Shown piece after piece: positions 55,420-63,430 of a stretch of 64,000 nt of DNA; the first letter of the stretch is position 1, and each line of letters begins with the position of its first letter. The notes under the pieces are model-generated. The model ran no database searches. It was not told where the DNA came from and saw nothing but the letters and a program-made list of their open reading frames with translations. The translations under genes were made by a program, and so were the position numbers. Origin of the DNA: Rhodopseudomonas sp. P2A-2r (lineage in GTDB: Bacteria > Pseudomonadota > Alphaproteobacteria > Rhizobiales > Xanthobacteraceae); the NCBI RefSeq assembly GCF_026015985.1, contig NZ_CP110389.1, positions 1,830,001-1,894,000 on the forward strand, given 5' to 3'.

Positions 55420-56162
55420 ACGTCCCCCTCCTGCAGGTCCGCGATCTCAGCGTATCCTACGGCCAGATCGAGGCCGTGCGCGCGGTCTCGCTCAGCGTGG
55501 ATGCCGGCGCCATTGTCACGGTGATCGGGCCGAACGGCGCGGGGAAGACGACGCTGCTGTCCACCATCATGGGTCTGCTGCCGCGCCAGTCCGGCCAGAT
55601 CAGCTTCCGCGGCCAGCCGGATGCCGGCGAACATGTGGAGTGGCTGGTCGCCGAGGGTATGTCGCTGGTGCCGGAAACCCGGCAGTTGTTCACCACCATG
55701 AGCGTGCAGGACAATCTGCTGCTCGGGCATTATCCGCGGCGGGCCGCGCGCGGCGATCTCGCCGCCTCGTTCGATCGGGTCTATGGCATCTTTCCCCGGC
55801 TCAAGGAACGCCGGTCGCAATTGGCAAAGACGCTATCGGGCGGCGAACGCCAGATGCTGGCGCTCGGCCGCGCGCTGATGTCGCAACCCAAACTGCTGCT
55901 GCTGGACGAGCCCAGCCTTGGCCTGGCGCCGCTGATCGTGCGCGAGATTTTCCGTGTCATCGCCGACCTCAGACGCACCGGCGTCGGCATCCTGCTGGTG
56001 GAGCAGAACGCACGCGCGGCGCTCCAGGTCGCGGACTACGGATACGTCATGGAGACCGGCGAAATTTCCTTCGAGGGGCCGGCCGCGGCGCTGGCCGACA
56101 ATCCGCGCATCGTCGCATCCTATCTGGGCGCCGGCCGTGCCGTTGCGCCCAAGACCGCTTGA
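55416..56162 (+). CDS. livF: Branched-chain-amino-acid-type ABC transporter ATP-binding protein, LivF
   Basis: 248 residues, overlapping the fusion gene by ATGA. Walker A GPNGAGKTT, LVPETRQLFTTMSVQDNL, signature LSGGERQML, Walker B LLLDEPSLGLAP. Completes the third Liv transporter. Confidence 0.92.
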   Translation: MNVPLLQVRDLSVSYGQIEAVRAVSLSVDAGAIVTVIGPNGAGKTTLLSTIMGLLPRQSGQISFRGQPDAGEHVEWLVAEGMSLVPETRQLFTTMSVQDNLLLGHYPRRAARGDLAASFDRVYGIFPRLKERRSQLAKTLSGGERQMLALGRALMSQPKLLLLDEPSLGLAPLIVREIFRVIADLRRTGVGILLVEQNARAALQVADYGYVMETGEISFEGPAAALADNPRIVASYLGAGRAVAPKTA

Positions 56163-56236
56163 TTTTCGTCGGTCATCCGAACAATGCCGGCTGCTTCTCG
56201 GAAGCCGCGAGAGGACTCTCTTCGTTGCACGGGGTG

Positions 56237-57019
56237 CTAGATGCTGACCGGAATGGCGGCGGCCGTCTCCTGCATCGGCTGCGCGAACTGCGCTATGGCT
56301 TCCTCCAGCTTGAGGGCGGCGCTGATCCAGATCACGGAAATGCAGCCGAGCACCAGGTCGTCGCGGACGATCGGCACCGCGATGCTTGAGGTCTTGATGT
56401 TGAATTCGCCTTCGCTGCGCACTGCGTAACCGCGCTCCGCCGTCTCCGCCATCATGCGTTCGAAACGTCCTGGCTCCAGATAGGGGCCGTCGGCGGGATC
56501 GTCGATCCGCCGCAGGTGCTTGACGATCACGTCACGCTCGGACCCGGGACATGACGCCAGGTAGGCGCGGCCGGCGGAGGTGCGCAGCATCGGCAGCCGC
56601 CGCCCGATCATGGCCCGATCGATCGAGAGCGGACTGCGCGCATGGGTCGTCTCCTGGATCACCATCGCCGCATTCTCATAAGTCGACAGGTCCATCGGCC
56701 AGATCAGCCGCTTGCTGAGGTCGCTGATGAAGGGCGCCGCCGCCTGGCAAATGACCACGCTGGGGTCGTAGCCGTCGCCCAGGTTGCTGGCGCGGCGGGT
56801 CACCCGGAACCGTTCGTCGGACGAACTGCGGGCGATGTAGCCGAGCTCTTCCAGCGTCTCCAGCAGCCGATAGACGGTCGGTCGCGCCAGTTGAAGCCGC
56901 TGAGCGACTTCGCCGGCACGAATGCCGCCGGAGCGATTGACCTCCTGCAGCACGTCGAGCCCGCGCTTGAAGGCGCGAACGCCTTCCGTTCTTCTGGCTT
57001 TCTGGTCAGGCATCATCAT
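56237..57019 (-). CDS. IclR-family transcriptional regulator, MhpR-like
   Basis: 260 residues. N-terminal winged helix: AFKRGLDVLQEVNRSGGIRAGEVAQRLQLARPTVYRLLETLEELGYI (about 16-66); the C-terminal IclR effector domain ends with TSSIAVPIVRDDLVLGCISVIW. MhpR of phenylpropionate breakdown is of this type. It lies between the Liv transporter and the extradiol dioxygenase and is divergent from the latter, so it probably controls the aromatic gene set. Confidence 0.9.
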   Translation of the reverse strand: MMMPDQKARRTEGVRAFKRGLDVLQEVNRSGGIRAGEVAQRLQLARPTVYRLLETLEELGYIARSSSDERFRVTRRASNLGDGYDPSVVICQAAAPFISDLSKRLIWPMDLSTYENAAMVIQETTHARSPLSIDRAMIGRRLPMLRTSAGRAYLASCPGSERDVIVKHLRRIDDPADGPYLEPGRFERMMAETAERGYAVRSEGEFNIKTSSIAVPIVRDDLVLGCISVIWISAALKLEEAIAQFAQPMQETAAAIPVSI

Positions 57020-57241
57020 CTCTGCTTAGGGCGGCGCGCCGCGTCATCGCAGCTCGAATCCGCAACATTAGCCGGAATCTGCGATAAAATATCGGAGTGA
57101 GCATGCCAGCGGCAATCGCATCGTCCGCTTACCGGACACATTGCGCGAGCCGATTGCCGGGCGTCGTCCGTCCCGTATTCTGCAAACAGGCGCGATGCGC
57201 TTTCGCGCCGCAACAACAGATCGCCGATTACGGAGGCTCCG

Positions 57242-58225
57242 ATGGAACTCAAATCCCTGGGATATATCGGAATTCAATCTGCCAAACTTGACGACTGGAG
57301 CAATCTGGCGACGCGGCTGCTGGGTATGCAGGAAGTCGACCGCGGCGGTAAGTTGCGTGCGTTCCGCATGGACGACCGCAAGCAGCGTCTCGTGGTGGAT
57401 GGCGATCACGACAACGGTCTCGGTTTCCTTGGTTGGGAAGTCGACCACAAATCCGATCTGCAATCGATCGCGGCGCGTTTCGAGTCCCACGGCACAGCGG
57501 TGACCGCGGGCAGCCGCGCGCTGGCCGACGCGCGCCACGTCGCCGAGCTGATCTCCTTCGCCGATCCCGGCGGCAACCGGATCGAGATCTTCTGGAAGCC
57601 CGAACTCGCCAGCGAACCGTTCGTCCCCGGACGCCCGATCAGCGGATTTCGGACCGGGCCGCTCGGCATGGGCCATGCGGTGCTCAATGTCGACGATATC
57701 GAGCCGATGCTCGCCTTCTACCGCGATCTGCTCGGATTCCATGTCAGCGATTACGGGCTGACACCGTACAAGCTGTATTTCTTCCATCTCAACGGACGCC
57801 ACCACAGCTTTGCCATGGTGGAATCCGGCAAGCGCAGCATGCATCATTTCATGGTCGAACTCGGCAGCCTGGATGACGTCGGCCAAGGCTACGATCTCGC
57901 CCAGCTGGACGAGGGCCGCGTTGCCTACACGCTTGGACGCCACACCAACGACCACGTCACCTCGTTCTATTCCCACACGCCGTCCGGCTTTTTCATCGAA
58001 TACGGCTGGGGCGGACGGGTGATCGATCCGGAGACGTGGCAACCCCACGAAACCTTCGACGGCCCGAGCCTCTGGGGCCACGAGCGACTTTATATGCCGG
58101 AGGATATGCGTGGCAGGTTGCGCAACATGCGACTCGACGCTGCCGCCCGAGGCGTCCAAGTGCCGGATCCGTCGGTGCCGCCGCTCAATTGTCCCTGGCT
58201 GGATTCGGTGATCGCGCGCGAGTGA
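57242..58225 (+). CDS. Extradiol ring-cleavage dioxygenase, type I (BphC-like)
   Basis: 327 residues, two glyoxalase-fold halves. The Fe(II) ligands fit His145 (GMGHAVLNV), His202 (MHHFMVEL) and Glu253 (FFIEYGWG), with additional active-site residues His187/188, His234/238 and a Tyr near 242. Spacing matches 2,3-dihydroxybiphenyl dioxygenase (146/210/260) within a few residues. Opens a catechol ring next to one hydroxyl. The ATG follows ACGGAGGCTCCG. Together with the MhpA-like hydroxylase and FAH protein it forms a meta-cleavage route. Confidence 0.92.
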   Translation: MELKSLGYIGIQSAKLDDWSNLATRLLGMQEVDRGGKLRAFRMDDRKQRLVVDGDHDNGLGFLGWEVDHKSDLQSIAARFESHGTAVTAGSRALADARHVAELISFADPGGNRIEIFWKPELASEPFVPGRPISGFRTGPLGMGHAVLNVDDIEPMLAFYRDLLGFHVSDYGLTPYKLYFFHLNGRHHSFAMVESGKRSMHHFMVELGSLDDVGQGYDLAQLDEGRVAYTLGRHTNDHVTSFYSHTPSGFFIEYGWGGRVIDPETWQPHETFDGPSLWGHERLYMPEDMRGRLRNMRLDAAARGVQVPDPSVPPLNCPWLDSVIARE

Positions 58226-58507
58226 TCGCGGCGCCGTCGGGTTGCCCGATCGCGCGTTGCAAGACCGTCCGGTTTCGACTGAACATCCGCAGGACGGATG
58301 AACGTGGCTGCGTGCGGTCGCCCGAACCCCGCGATAAGTCCAGCCGGAGGCGATTTTCACCCAAATCTGGTCAGGGGTAGCAGAAATCACTCCTTGAGCG
58401 CTGTCGTCGGCAACTTCCTTCTTAATTCCCGCGCTCTATGGACCGCCCCCGGCGGCGGCATAAGTCTGTGTCGATATTGATGAATTTGGATCGGCCGGGG
58501 AATTTGC

Positions 58508-59557
58508 ATGCTCGATATATCGGTTTCTGCCGGATTTGTGACGGGCATTGCCTTCGGTGTGATCGGCCTGTTGAGCGGTTTTTGCCTCTCCAGCGGTCTG
58601 CGTGACTGGTGGAACGCGAATGACGGCCGCAAAATTCGCAGCTATGCCGTCGCTTTGGCCGTGGCGATTGCCGGCGCGCAGGTCCTTGCGGCAGCGGGTG
58701 TCGTGGAGATCGGCAAGTCGCTGTATCTGCAGCCGTCGTTTTCGCCGCCGTTGATTTTCGTAGGCGGGCTGCTGTTCGGCCTCGGCATGATCCTGTCGAA
58801 CGGATGCGCGTCGCGTGCGCTGGTGTTGCTGGGCAACGGCAATCTGCGGTCGCTGGTGGTTCTGGTGATCATCGGGATCGCGGCCCAGATGACGCTGAAA
58901 GGCCTGCTCGCGCCGTCGCGCCTTGCGATCATGCAATGGACCCAGATTTCGCCAGCGACCGTGTCGGCACCGGCCTTGCTGGCGTCGATCGGGATTGGCG
59001 ATACCGCAGCCCGTATCGTTGCGACGCTGATCGGCAGCGGAGCGCTTCTGGCGTTTGCATTTTCCGACCGGCAGTTCCGTCGTTCGCGCGCGCAGATCGC
59101 GACGGGGCTTGCCATCGGTCTGCTGGTGACGGCGGGATGGCTGACCACAGGCTGGCTCGGCGCTGACGAGTTCAACCCGATCCCCGTGACCTCGCTGACC
59201 TTCATCGCCCCCGTTGCCGACACGTTGCAGTATGCGATGCTGTCGACCGGGCTCTCGCTGAACTTCGGCATTGCCGTCGTACTCGGCGTCCTGACCGGCA
59301 GCGTCGCGACCTCGCTGCTCACCGGACGCTTTCGCGTCGAGGGATATGCCTCGGCCGATCACATGATGCGCTCGATGTCGGGTGCGGCGCTGATGGGGAT
59401 CGGCGGCGCCATGGCCTATGGCTGTTCGGTGGGGCAGGGCCTGACCGGCCTCTCGACGCTGTCGATCTCGTCGGCCATCGCAGTTGCTGGAATCCTGACC
59501 GGTGCGGCAGTGGGCCTGCGACGCCGCGCGGTGGCGCCGGCGCTGGTCGCCCAATAG
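58508..59557 (+). CDS. YeeE/YedE family transporter, SoxT-like (1)
   Basis: 349 residues, about nine to ten membrane segments. Conserved Cys motifs of the sulfur-compound (thiosulfate) transporter family: LSGFCLSSG, ILSNGCASRALV and AYGCSVGQGLTG. Start after CCGGGGAATTTGC. Two such genes flank DsrE-like genes here and lie next to a SoxR-type regulator, so uptake of a sulfur compound for oxidation is likely. Confidence 0.88.
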   Translation: MLDISVSAGFVTGIAFGVIGLLSGFCLSSGLRDWWNANDGRKIRSYAVALAVAIAGAQVLAAAGVVEIGKSLYLQPSFSPPLIFVGGLLFGLGMILSNGCASRALVLLGNGNLRSLVVLVIIGIAAQMTLKGLLAPSRLAIMQWTQISPATVSAPALLASIGIGDTAARIVATLIGSGALLAFAFSDRQFRRSRAQIATGLAIGLLVTAGWLTTGWLGADEFNPIPVTSLTFIAPVADTLQYAMLSTGLSLNFGIAVVLGVLTGSVATSLLTGRFRVEGYASADHMMRSMSGAALMGIGGAMAYGCSVGQGLTGLSTLSISSAIAVAGILTGAAVGLRRRAVAPALVAQ

Positions 59558-59666
59558 CGTTCAGCGCAACAGCCTGACCGCGACTGCGCGATGGTCTGAC
59601 AGCGCAGAATGGGTTAGACCATCATGGCCGGTTCGGAAGAAGCCAGGCGATGAGGGGCGAGCCCAG

Positions 59667-60140
59667 ATGATGCGACGACTTTTGCTGACGGCACTCCTGG
59701 CAATTGCCGTCGGACCTGCGATGGTGATGCCCGCGGCCTCGCAGAGCAGGCCCGCGACCGCGGTGCCATCCGAAGACAAGCCTTTCGCCGAACATTTTCT
59801 CGCGCTGCAGCTCTCGGAATCCGATTCCAGGAAGGAGCGGCTGGTGCTCAGCGTTGCGAGCAATATCCTGAAGTTTTATGGCCCCGACAAGGTGGCCGTC
59901 GAGGTGGTGACCTTCGGCCCCGGGATCGATCTCCTGAAAACCGGCAACGAGCACCGGCAGCTCGTGGACAGCCTGGCGAGCCAGGGCGTCCGCTTCTCGG
60001 TGTGCGGAAACACCCTGGATACGATCGAACGCGAGACGGGCAAGCGGCCGGAGATCAATCCGCACGCGAAGGAAGTCGAAGCCGGCGTCGCCGAATTACA
60101 GAAGCTGAGCGAAAGCGGCTATACGATTGTCCGCCCCTGA
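59667..60140 (+). CDS. Secreted DsrE-family protein (1)
   Basis: 157 residues from ATG 59667 (the frame is open to 59502 inside the previous gene). Signal peptide MMRRLLLTALLAIAVGPAMV ... SQS, then a DsrE/DsrF fold: VLSVASNILKFYG, VEVVTFGPGIDLL and a conserved Cys in RFSVCGNTLD that can carry a persulfide. Periplasmic sulfur carrier is the likely role. A second, related gene follows in 12 bp. Confidence 0.82.
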   Translation: MMRRLLLTALLAIAVGPAMVMPAASQSRPATAVPSEDKPFAEHFLALQLSESDSRKERLVLSVASNILKFYGPDKVAVEVVTFGPGIDLLKTGNEHRQLVDSLASQGVRFSVCGNTLDTIERETGKRPEINPHAKEVEAGVAELQKLSESGYTIVRP

Positions 60141-60152
60141 TGGAGAGTTGAG

Positions 60153-60605
60153 ATGAAGTTGTTGTGCAGTGCAGTTGTCGCCATCGGCTTGCTGGTCGCG
60201 AGCGCCGTCGCCGGAACCGCTGCCGAGCCGAAGCAACATCGCGTGGCAATCCAGGTCGACCAGAACGATCCCGACGTTATGAATCTGGCGCTGAACAACG
60301 CGACCAACATCATGGAGCAGTACAAGTCGAAGGGTGAGACGGTTCAGGTCGAGATCGTGACCTACGGCCCGGGCTTGCACATGTTGCGCGCCGATACCTC
60401 GCCGGTGAAGGACCGCATCAAGCAGATCGTGGACGGCAGCTTCCCGTCCGAAATCAAGCTGTCAGCCTGCAACAATACCAAAGAGGGCATGGAGAAGCGG
60501 GAAGGACATGCGATCAGCATCATCGCGCAGGCCCAGCTGGTGCCCTCCGGCGCCGTTCGTCTGATCGAGCTTCAGGAAGACGGCTGGAGCTATTTGCGGC
60601 CGTAA
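60153..60605 (+). CDS. Secreted DsrE-family protein (2)
   Basis: 150 residues. Signal peptide (VVAIGLLVASAVAGTAAEP), then HRVAIQVDQNDPDVMNLALNNATNIMEQYK, VEIVTYGPGLHML and a single Cys in KLSACNNTKEG, colinear with the preceding protein. Both end in a GYTIVRP/GWSYLRP tail. Likely partners or duplicates in periplasmic sulfur transfer. Confidence 0.85.
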   Translation: MKLLCSAVVAIGLLVASAVAGTAAEPKQHRVAIQVDQNDPDVMNLALNNATNIMEQYKSKGETVQVEIVTYGPGLHMLRADTSPVKDRIKQIVDGSFPSEIKLSACNNTKEGMEKREGHAISIIAQAQLVPSGAVRLIELQEDGWSYLRP

Positions 60606-60616
60606 GGCTGCGGCTG

Positions 60617-61726
60617 CTACTTCGACGGATGGGTTTTTCCGAGCAGGCTGGCCCAGCTGCGTGACAGCAGCTGGCGTGGCGTGGTGTCGATCAGCGTGGC
60701 GATCCCCAGCCGCGCGCCGATCATCATGCCGCCCACGGCGAACGGCCATGACAGCGACAGCATGGATCCGGCGGTGATGCCCTGGCCGATGGTGCAGCCG
60801 CCGGCCAGAATGCCGCCAATGCCCATCAATGCCGCTCCGCCGAGATGGCGGCGCATCTCGCGATCATCGTCGAAGGCCTCCCATTGCAGCTCGTCGCTGC
60901 GCCATGCCGCCAGGAATGCGCCGGCGATCACGCCGAACACCGAACCGACGCCGAAATCCGCAAAGCCGGGCGTACTCAGCAGGGCCGCATAGAAGGCCTT
61001 TCCCACGGTGGAGACGAAGGTCAGGCTCTGCGGACGCATCGGGCCGGAAAATTCGTCGCCGATCCAGGACGTGGCGATCCAGCCAGCGACCGTCAGCAGA
61101 CCCAATGCCACACCTGCGGACAGCAGGCGTGGCGAACGGCGGAGTCTCGGGTGGCTGAAGGCGAGCAGGCAGAGGCCGCCGCCTGCGATCGCAGCGATGA
61201 GCGCGCGGACGTCATAACCCAGCGTCCGCGCCGACAGGGATGCCAGGTCGGAGCGGATATCATCCGGCATGGCGATGGAAAGGCCTTCAAGAACAACGAT
61301 GCGGAAGTTGGCGAAGACGCCGCGCAAGGTCGCATAGGCGGTGGCGCCGAGCACGATCAGCACGATCAGGCTGCGCAGGTCGCCGGCCCCCAGCCGCACC
61401 AGCGAACCGAAACCGCAGGTGCCGACCAATGCCATTCCGACCCCGAACATGACGCTGCCGATGATAATCGCAACGATGGGAATGGCGGCCGGCGTATAGG
61501 TCGTCTGCGCCGGATCAAGAAGACCGCCGATGACCAGTGCCTGGGTTCCGACGATCGCAATACCCAAGGCCAGCCCGAAAATTCTCAGGCGGCGACTATC
61601 GCCACCCATCAGCGCGTCTTCGATCGCACCGAACGAACATAGTTTGGCGTGACGTACGGCAAATCCTGCAGCCGCGCCGATGGCAAAGCCAACCAGCGCG
61701 AGCATCCAGGCAGACAGGCTCTGCAT
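60617..61726 (-). CDS. YeeE/YedE family transporter, SoxT-like (2)
   Basis: 369 residues, inner membrane. Cys motifs HAKLCSFGAIEDALMGGDSR, VGTCGFGSLVRLGAGDLRS and LAGGCTIGQGITAGS are those of thiosulfate-type YeeE proteins. Encoded opposite to the first YeeE gene, convergent with the DsrE genes, and next to the ArsR gene. Confidence 0.88.
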   Translation of the reverse strand: MQSLSAWMLALVGFAIGAAAGFAVRHAKLCSFGAIEDALMGGDSRRLRIFGLALGIAIVGTQALVIGGLLDPAQTTYTPAAIPIVAIIIGSVMFGVGMALVGTCGFGSLVRLGAGDLRSLIVLIVLGATAYATLRGVFANFRIVVLEGLSIAMPDDIRSDLASLSARTLGYDVRALIAAIAGGGLCLLAFSHPRLRRSPRLLSAGVALGLLTVAGWIATSWIGDEFSGPMRPQSLTFVSTVGKAFYAALLSTPGFADFGVGSVFGVIAGAFLAAWRSDELQWEAFDDDREMRRHLGGAALMGIGGILAGGCTIGQGITAGSMLSLSWPFAVGGMMIGARLGIATLIDTTPRQLLSRSWASLLGKTHPSK

Positions 61727-61797
61727 GGCGTCACTCCCGAATTCTGCGCGGGCTTGTGTCGCACGCCTGTGGGGCGCGCGGTTGCCCGTTGGCAGAT

Positions 61798-62175
61798 CTA
61801 TGTTTTGGTTGTCGGCACCGGCGGTGCGCAGAAGATGTCGTAAATGACTGAAATGACGCGACGTACGTCGTCATTGGCGAGACTGTAGTAGATCGTCTTG
61901 CCGTCGCGCCGAGTGTCGACCATGCCGTCATAGCGCAGACGCGCCAGCTGCTGGGAAACGGCGGACTGCCGCAAGGACAGGATGTTCTCCAGTTCCGAAA
62001 CCGACCGTTCGCGCTCGGCGAGCAGGCACAGCAGCAACAGCCGGTTCTCATGGGAGACGGCCTTCAGAAAGTTGCTGGCCTTGCGCGCCTTGCGCATCAG
62101 CTGGTCGAGCTCGGGCGAATATTCCGCGCCGTCGCGAAGTTCGGTCTCGATATCGCTTGAAATGATGGATGTCAT
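61798..62175 (-). CDS. soxR: ArsR-family regulator, SoxR/SqrR/BigR-type persulfide sensor
   Basis: 125 residues. Winged helix: FLKAVSHENRLLLLCLLAERERSVSELENILSLRQSAVSQQLARLRYDGMV. Two cysteines, Cys50 in the helix before the HTH and Cys116 near the C terminus, sit as in SqrR/BigR/YgaV, which form a tetrasulfide bridge with reactive sulfur. Size equals known SoxR proteins. Overlaps the downstream-side gene start by ATGA (62172-62175). Likely represses this sulfur locus until sulfide or thiosulfate is present. Confidence 0.85.
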   Translation of the reverse strand: MTSIISSDIETELRDGAEYSPELDQLMRKARKASNFLKAVSHENRLLLLCLLAERERSVSELENILSLRQSAVSQQLARLRYDGMVDTRRDGKTIYYSLANDDVRRVISVIYDIFCAPPVPTTKT

Positions 62176-62612
62176 GGCGTCTGCGTGCCGTTCGACCTGT
62201 CGAAGGATGATTGGCCCAGCTGCGAGTGCTCGGTCAGGCGACGGGATTGCAGCCGGGGCACGAATGTGCCGAGCAATCCCCAGAAGGCATCGTCGTTGAT
62301 GTAACCGGTGATGCGGCCGATTTCGCGACCCTCATCGACGACTACGAAGGTCGGAGTAAAGCGCACGGCCGATGCGAGCGTGACGCCAGCAGTCGACTGC
62401 TTGTCGATGTCGATGCGCCGCAGCGGAAGCAGCTTGGCTTCGTCGGTCTTGTCGAAGATCGGCCCGACGTCGCGATTCCAGCGCTGGCAATACACGCATC
62501 CGTCGCGCTCGAACATCAGCAATTCTGAAGCTCGCGACGTAACGGGCGCAAGAAACAGAACCACAAGAGACAGCTGAATGAGCCACGATTTAAGAAGCAA
62601 TTTGCCGACCAT
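62172..62612 (-). CDS. Periplasmic thioredoxin-like protein, SoxW-like
   Basis: 146 residues from the ATG at 62612 (the frame is open to 62729, but the membrane signal KLLLKSWLIQLSLVVLFLAP begins here). Active site Cys39-Val-Tyr-Cys42, then FTPTFVVVDEGREIGRITGY with the cis-Pro of the fold. Probably a periplasmic reductase or disulfide protein, reduced via the CcdA-like protein encoded divergently. Its stop overlaps the ArsR ATG. Confidence 0.82.
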   Translation of the reverse strand: MVGKLLLKSWLIQLSLVVLFLAPVTSRASELLMFERDGCVYCQRWNRDVGPIFDKTDEAKLLPLRRIDIDKQSTAGVTLASAVRFTPTFVVVDEGREIGRITGYINDDAFWGLLGTFVPRLQSRRLTEHSQLGQSSFDRSNGTQTP

Positions 62613-62661
62613 ATGATACATATACACGAATTCGCATGTATCTACCAGAGCTGGTAATGCC

Positions 62662-63405
62662 GTGATTTCGAATATTTCCCTGTTTGGCGCGTTGGGGGCG
62701 GGACTGCTTTCATTCCTCTCGCCGTGCATCCTGCCCTTGGTGCCGCCCTATCTGTGCTTTCTCGCCGGGGTCAGCCTCGACGAACTGACAAGCCCGGAGC
62801 AGGGGAGAGCGGCGCGGCCGAATTGGCATGTGGTGGCGATGTCGGTCGCCTTCGTGCTCGGCTTTGCCACCGTGTTCGTGGCGCTCGGCGCGTCCGCCTC
62901 GCTGATCGGCAAGGCCGTGACGCAGTATTTCGACACGCTTGGACTCATTGCCGGCGCGGTGATCCTGATTCTTGGCCTGCACTTTCTCGGCGTGTTCCGG
63001 ATCGGCCTGCTGTTTCGCGAGGCGCGTTTTCAAGCGGTGCGCAAACCGGCAGGCTATCTAGGGAGCTACGTTGTCGGCCTGGCGTTCGCCTTCGGCTGGA
63101 CGCCCTGCGTGGGGCCGGTGCTGGCGGCGATCCTGATGGTCGCCGGTGTCGAGGGATCGGCCGGCCGCGGCGCTCTGCTGCTCGGTGTCTACGCGTTCGG
63201 GATTGGTATTCCGTTTCTGCTCGCCGCGCTTTTTGCCGGTCGCTTCGTCCGGCTGATGGCGCGGCTGCGCGGTCATATGAACCTTGTCGAGAAGGTGATC
63301 GGCTCGGCCCTTGTGCTGACCGGCGTTCTGTTTTTGACTGGCGCGATGCCGCACATTGCCGGTTGGCTGCTGCAGGCATTTCCCGCGTTTTCGTCGATCG
63401 GTTGA
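62662..63405 (+). CDS. soxV: CcdA/SoxV-type transmembrane thiol-disulfide transporter
   Basis: 247 residues, six membrane segments. Conserved Cys in LSFLSPCILPLVPPYLCF and in GWTPCVGPVLAAIL, the two redox-active positions of the DsbD/CcdA family. GTG start 50 bp from the divergent thioredoxin gene. Moves reducing power from cytoplasmic thioredoxin to periplasmic partners; in sox loci SoxV serves SoxW/SoxS and keeps the Sox system reduced. Confidence 0.88.
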   Translation: MISNISLFGALGAGLLSFLSPCILPLVPPYLCFLAGVSLDELTSPEQGRAARPNWHVVAMSVAFVLGFATVFVALGASASLIGKAVTQYFDTLGLIAGAVILILGLHFLGVFRIGLLFREARFQAVRKPAGYLGSYVVGLAFAFGWTPCVGPVLAAILMVAGVEGSAGRGALLLGVYAFGIGIPFLLAALFAGRFVRLMARLRGHMNLVEKVIGSALVLTGVLFLTGAMPHIAGWLLQAFPAFSSIG

Positions 63406-63430
63406 GCCGGGAAACAAGGAGGAGACGCCG

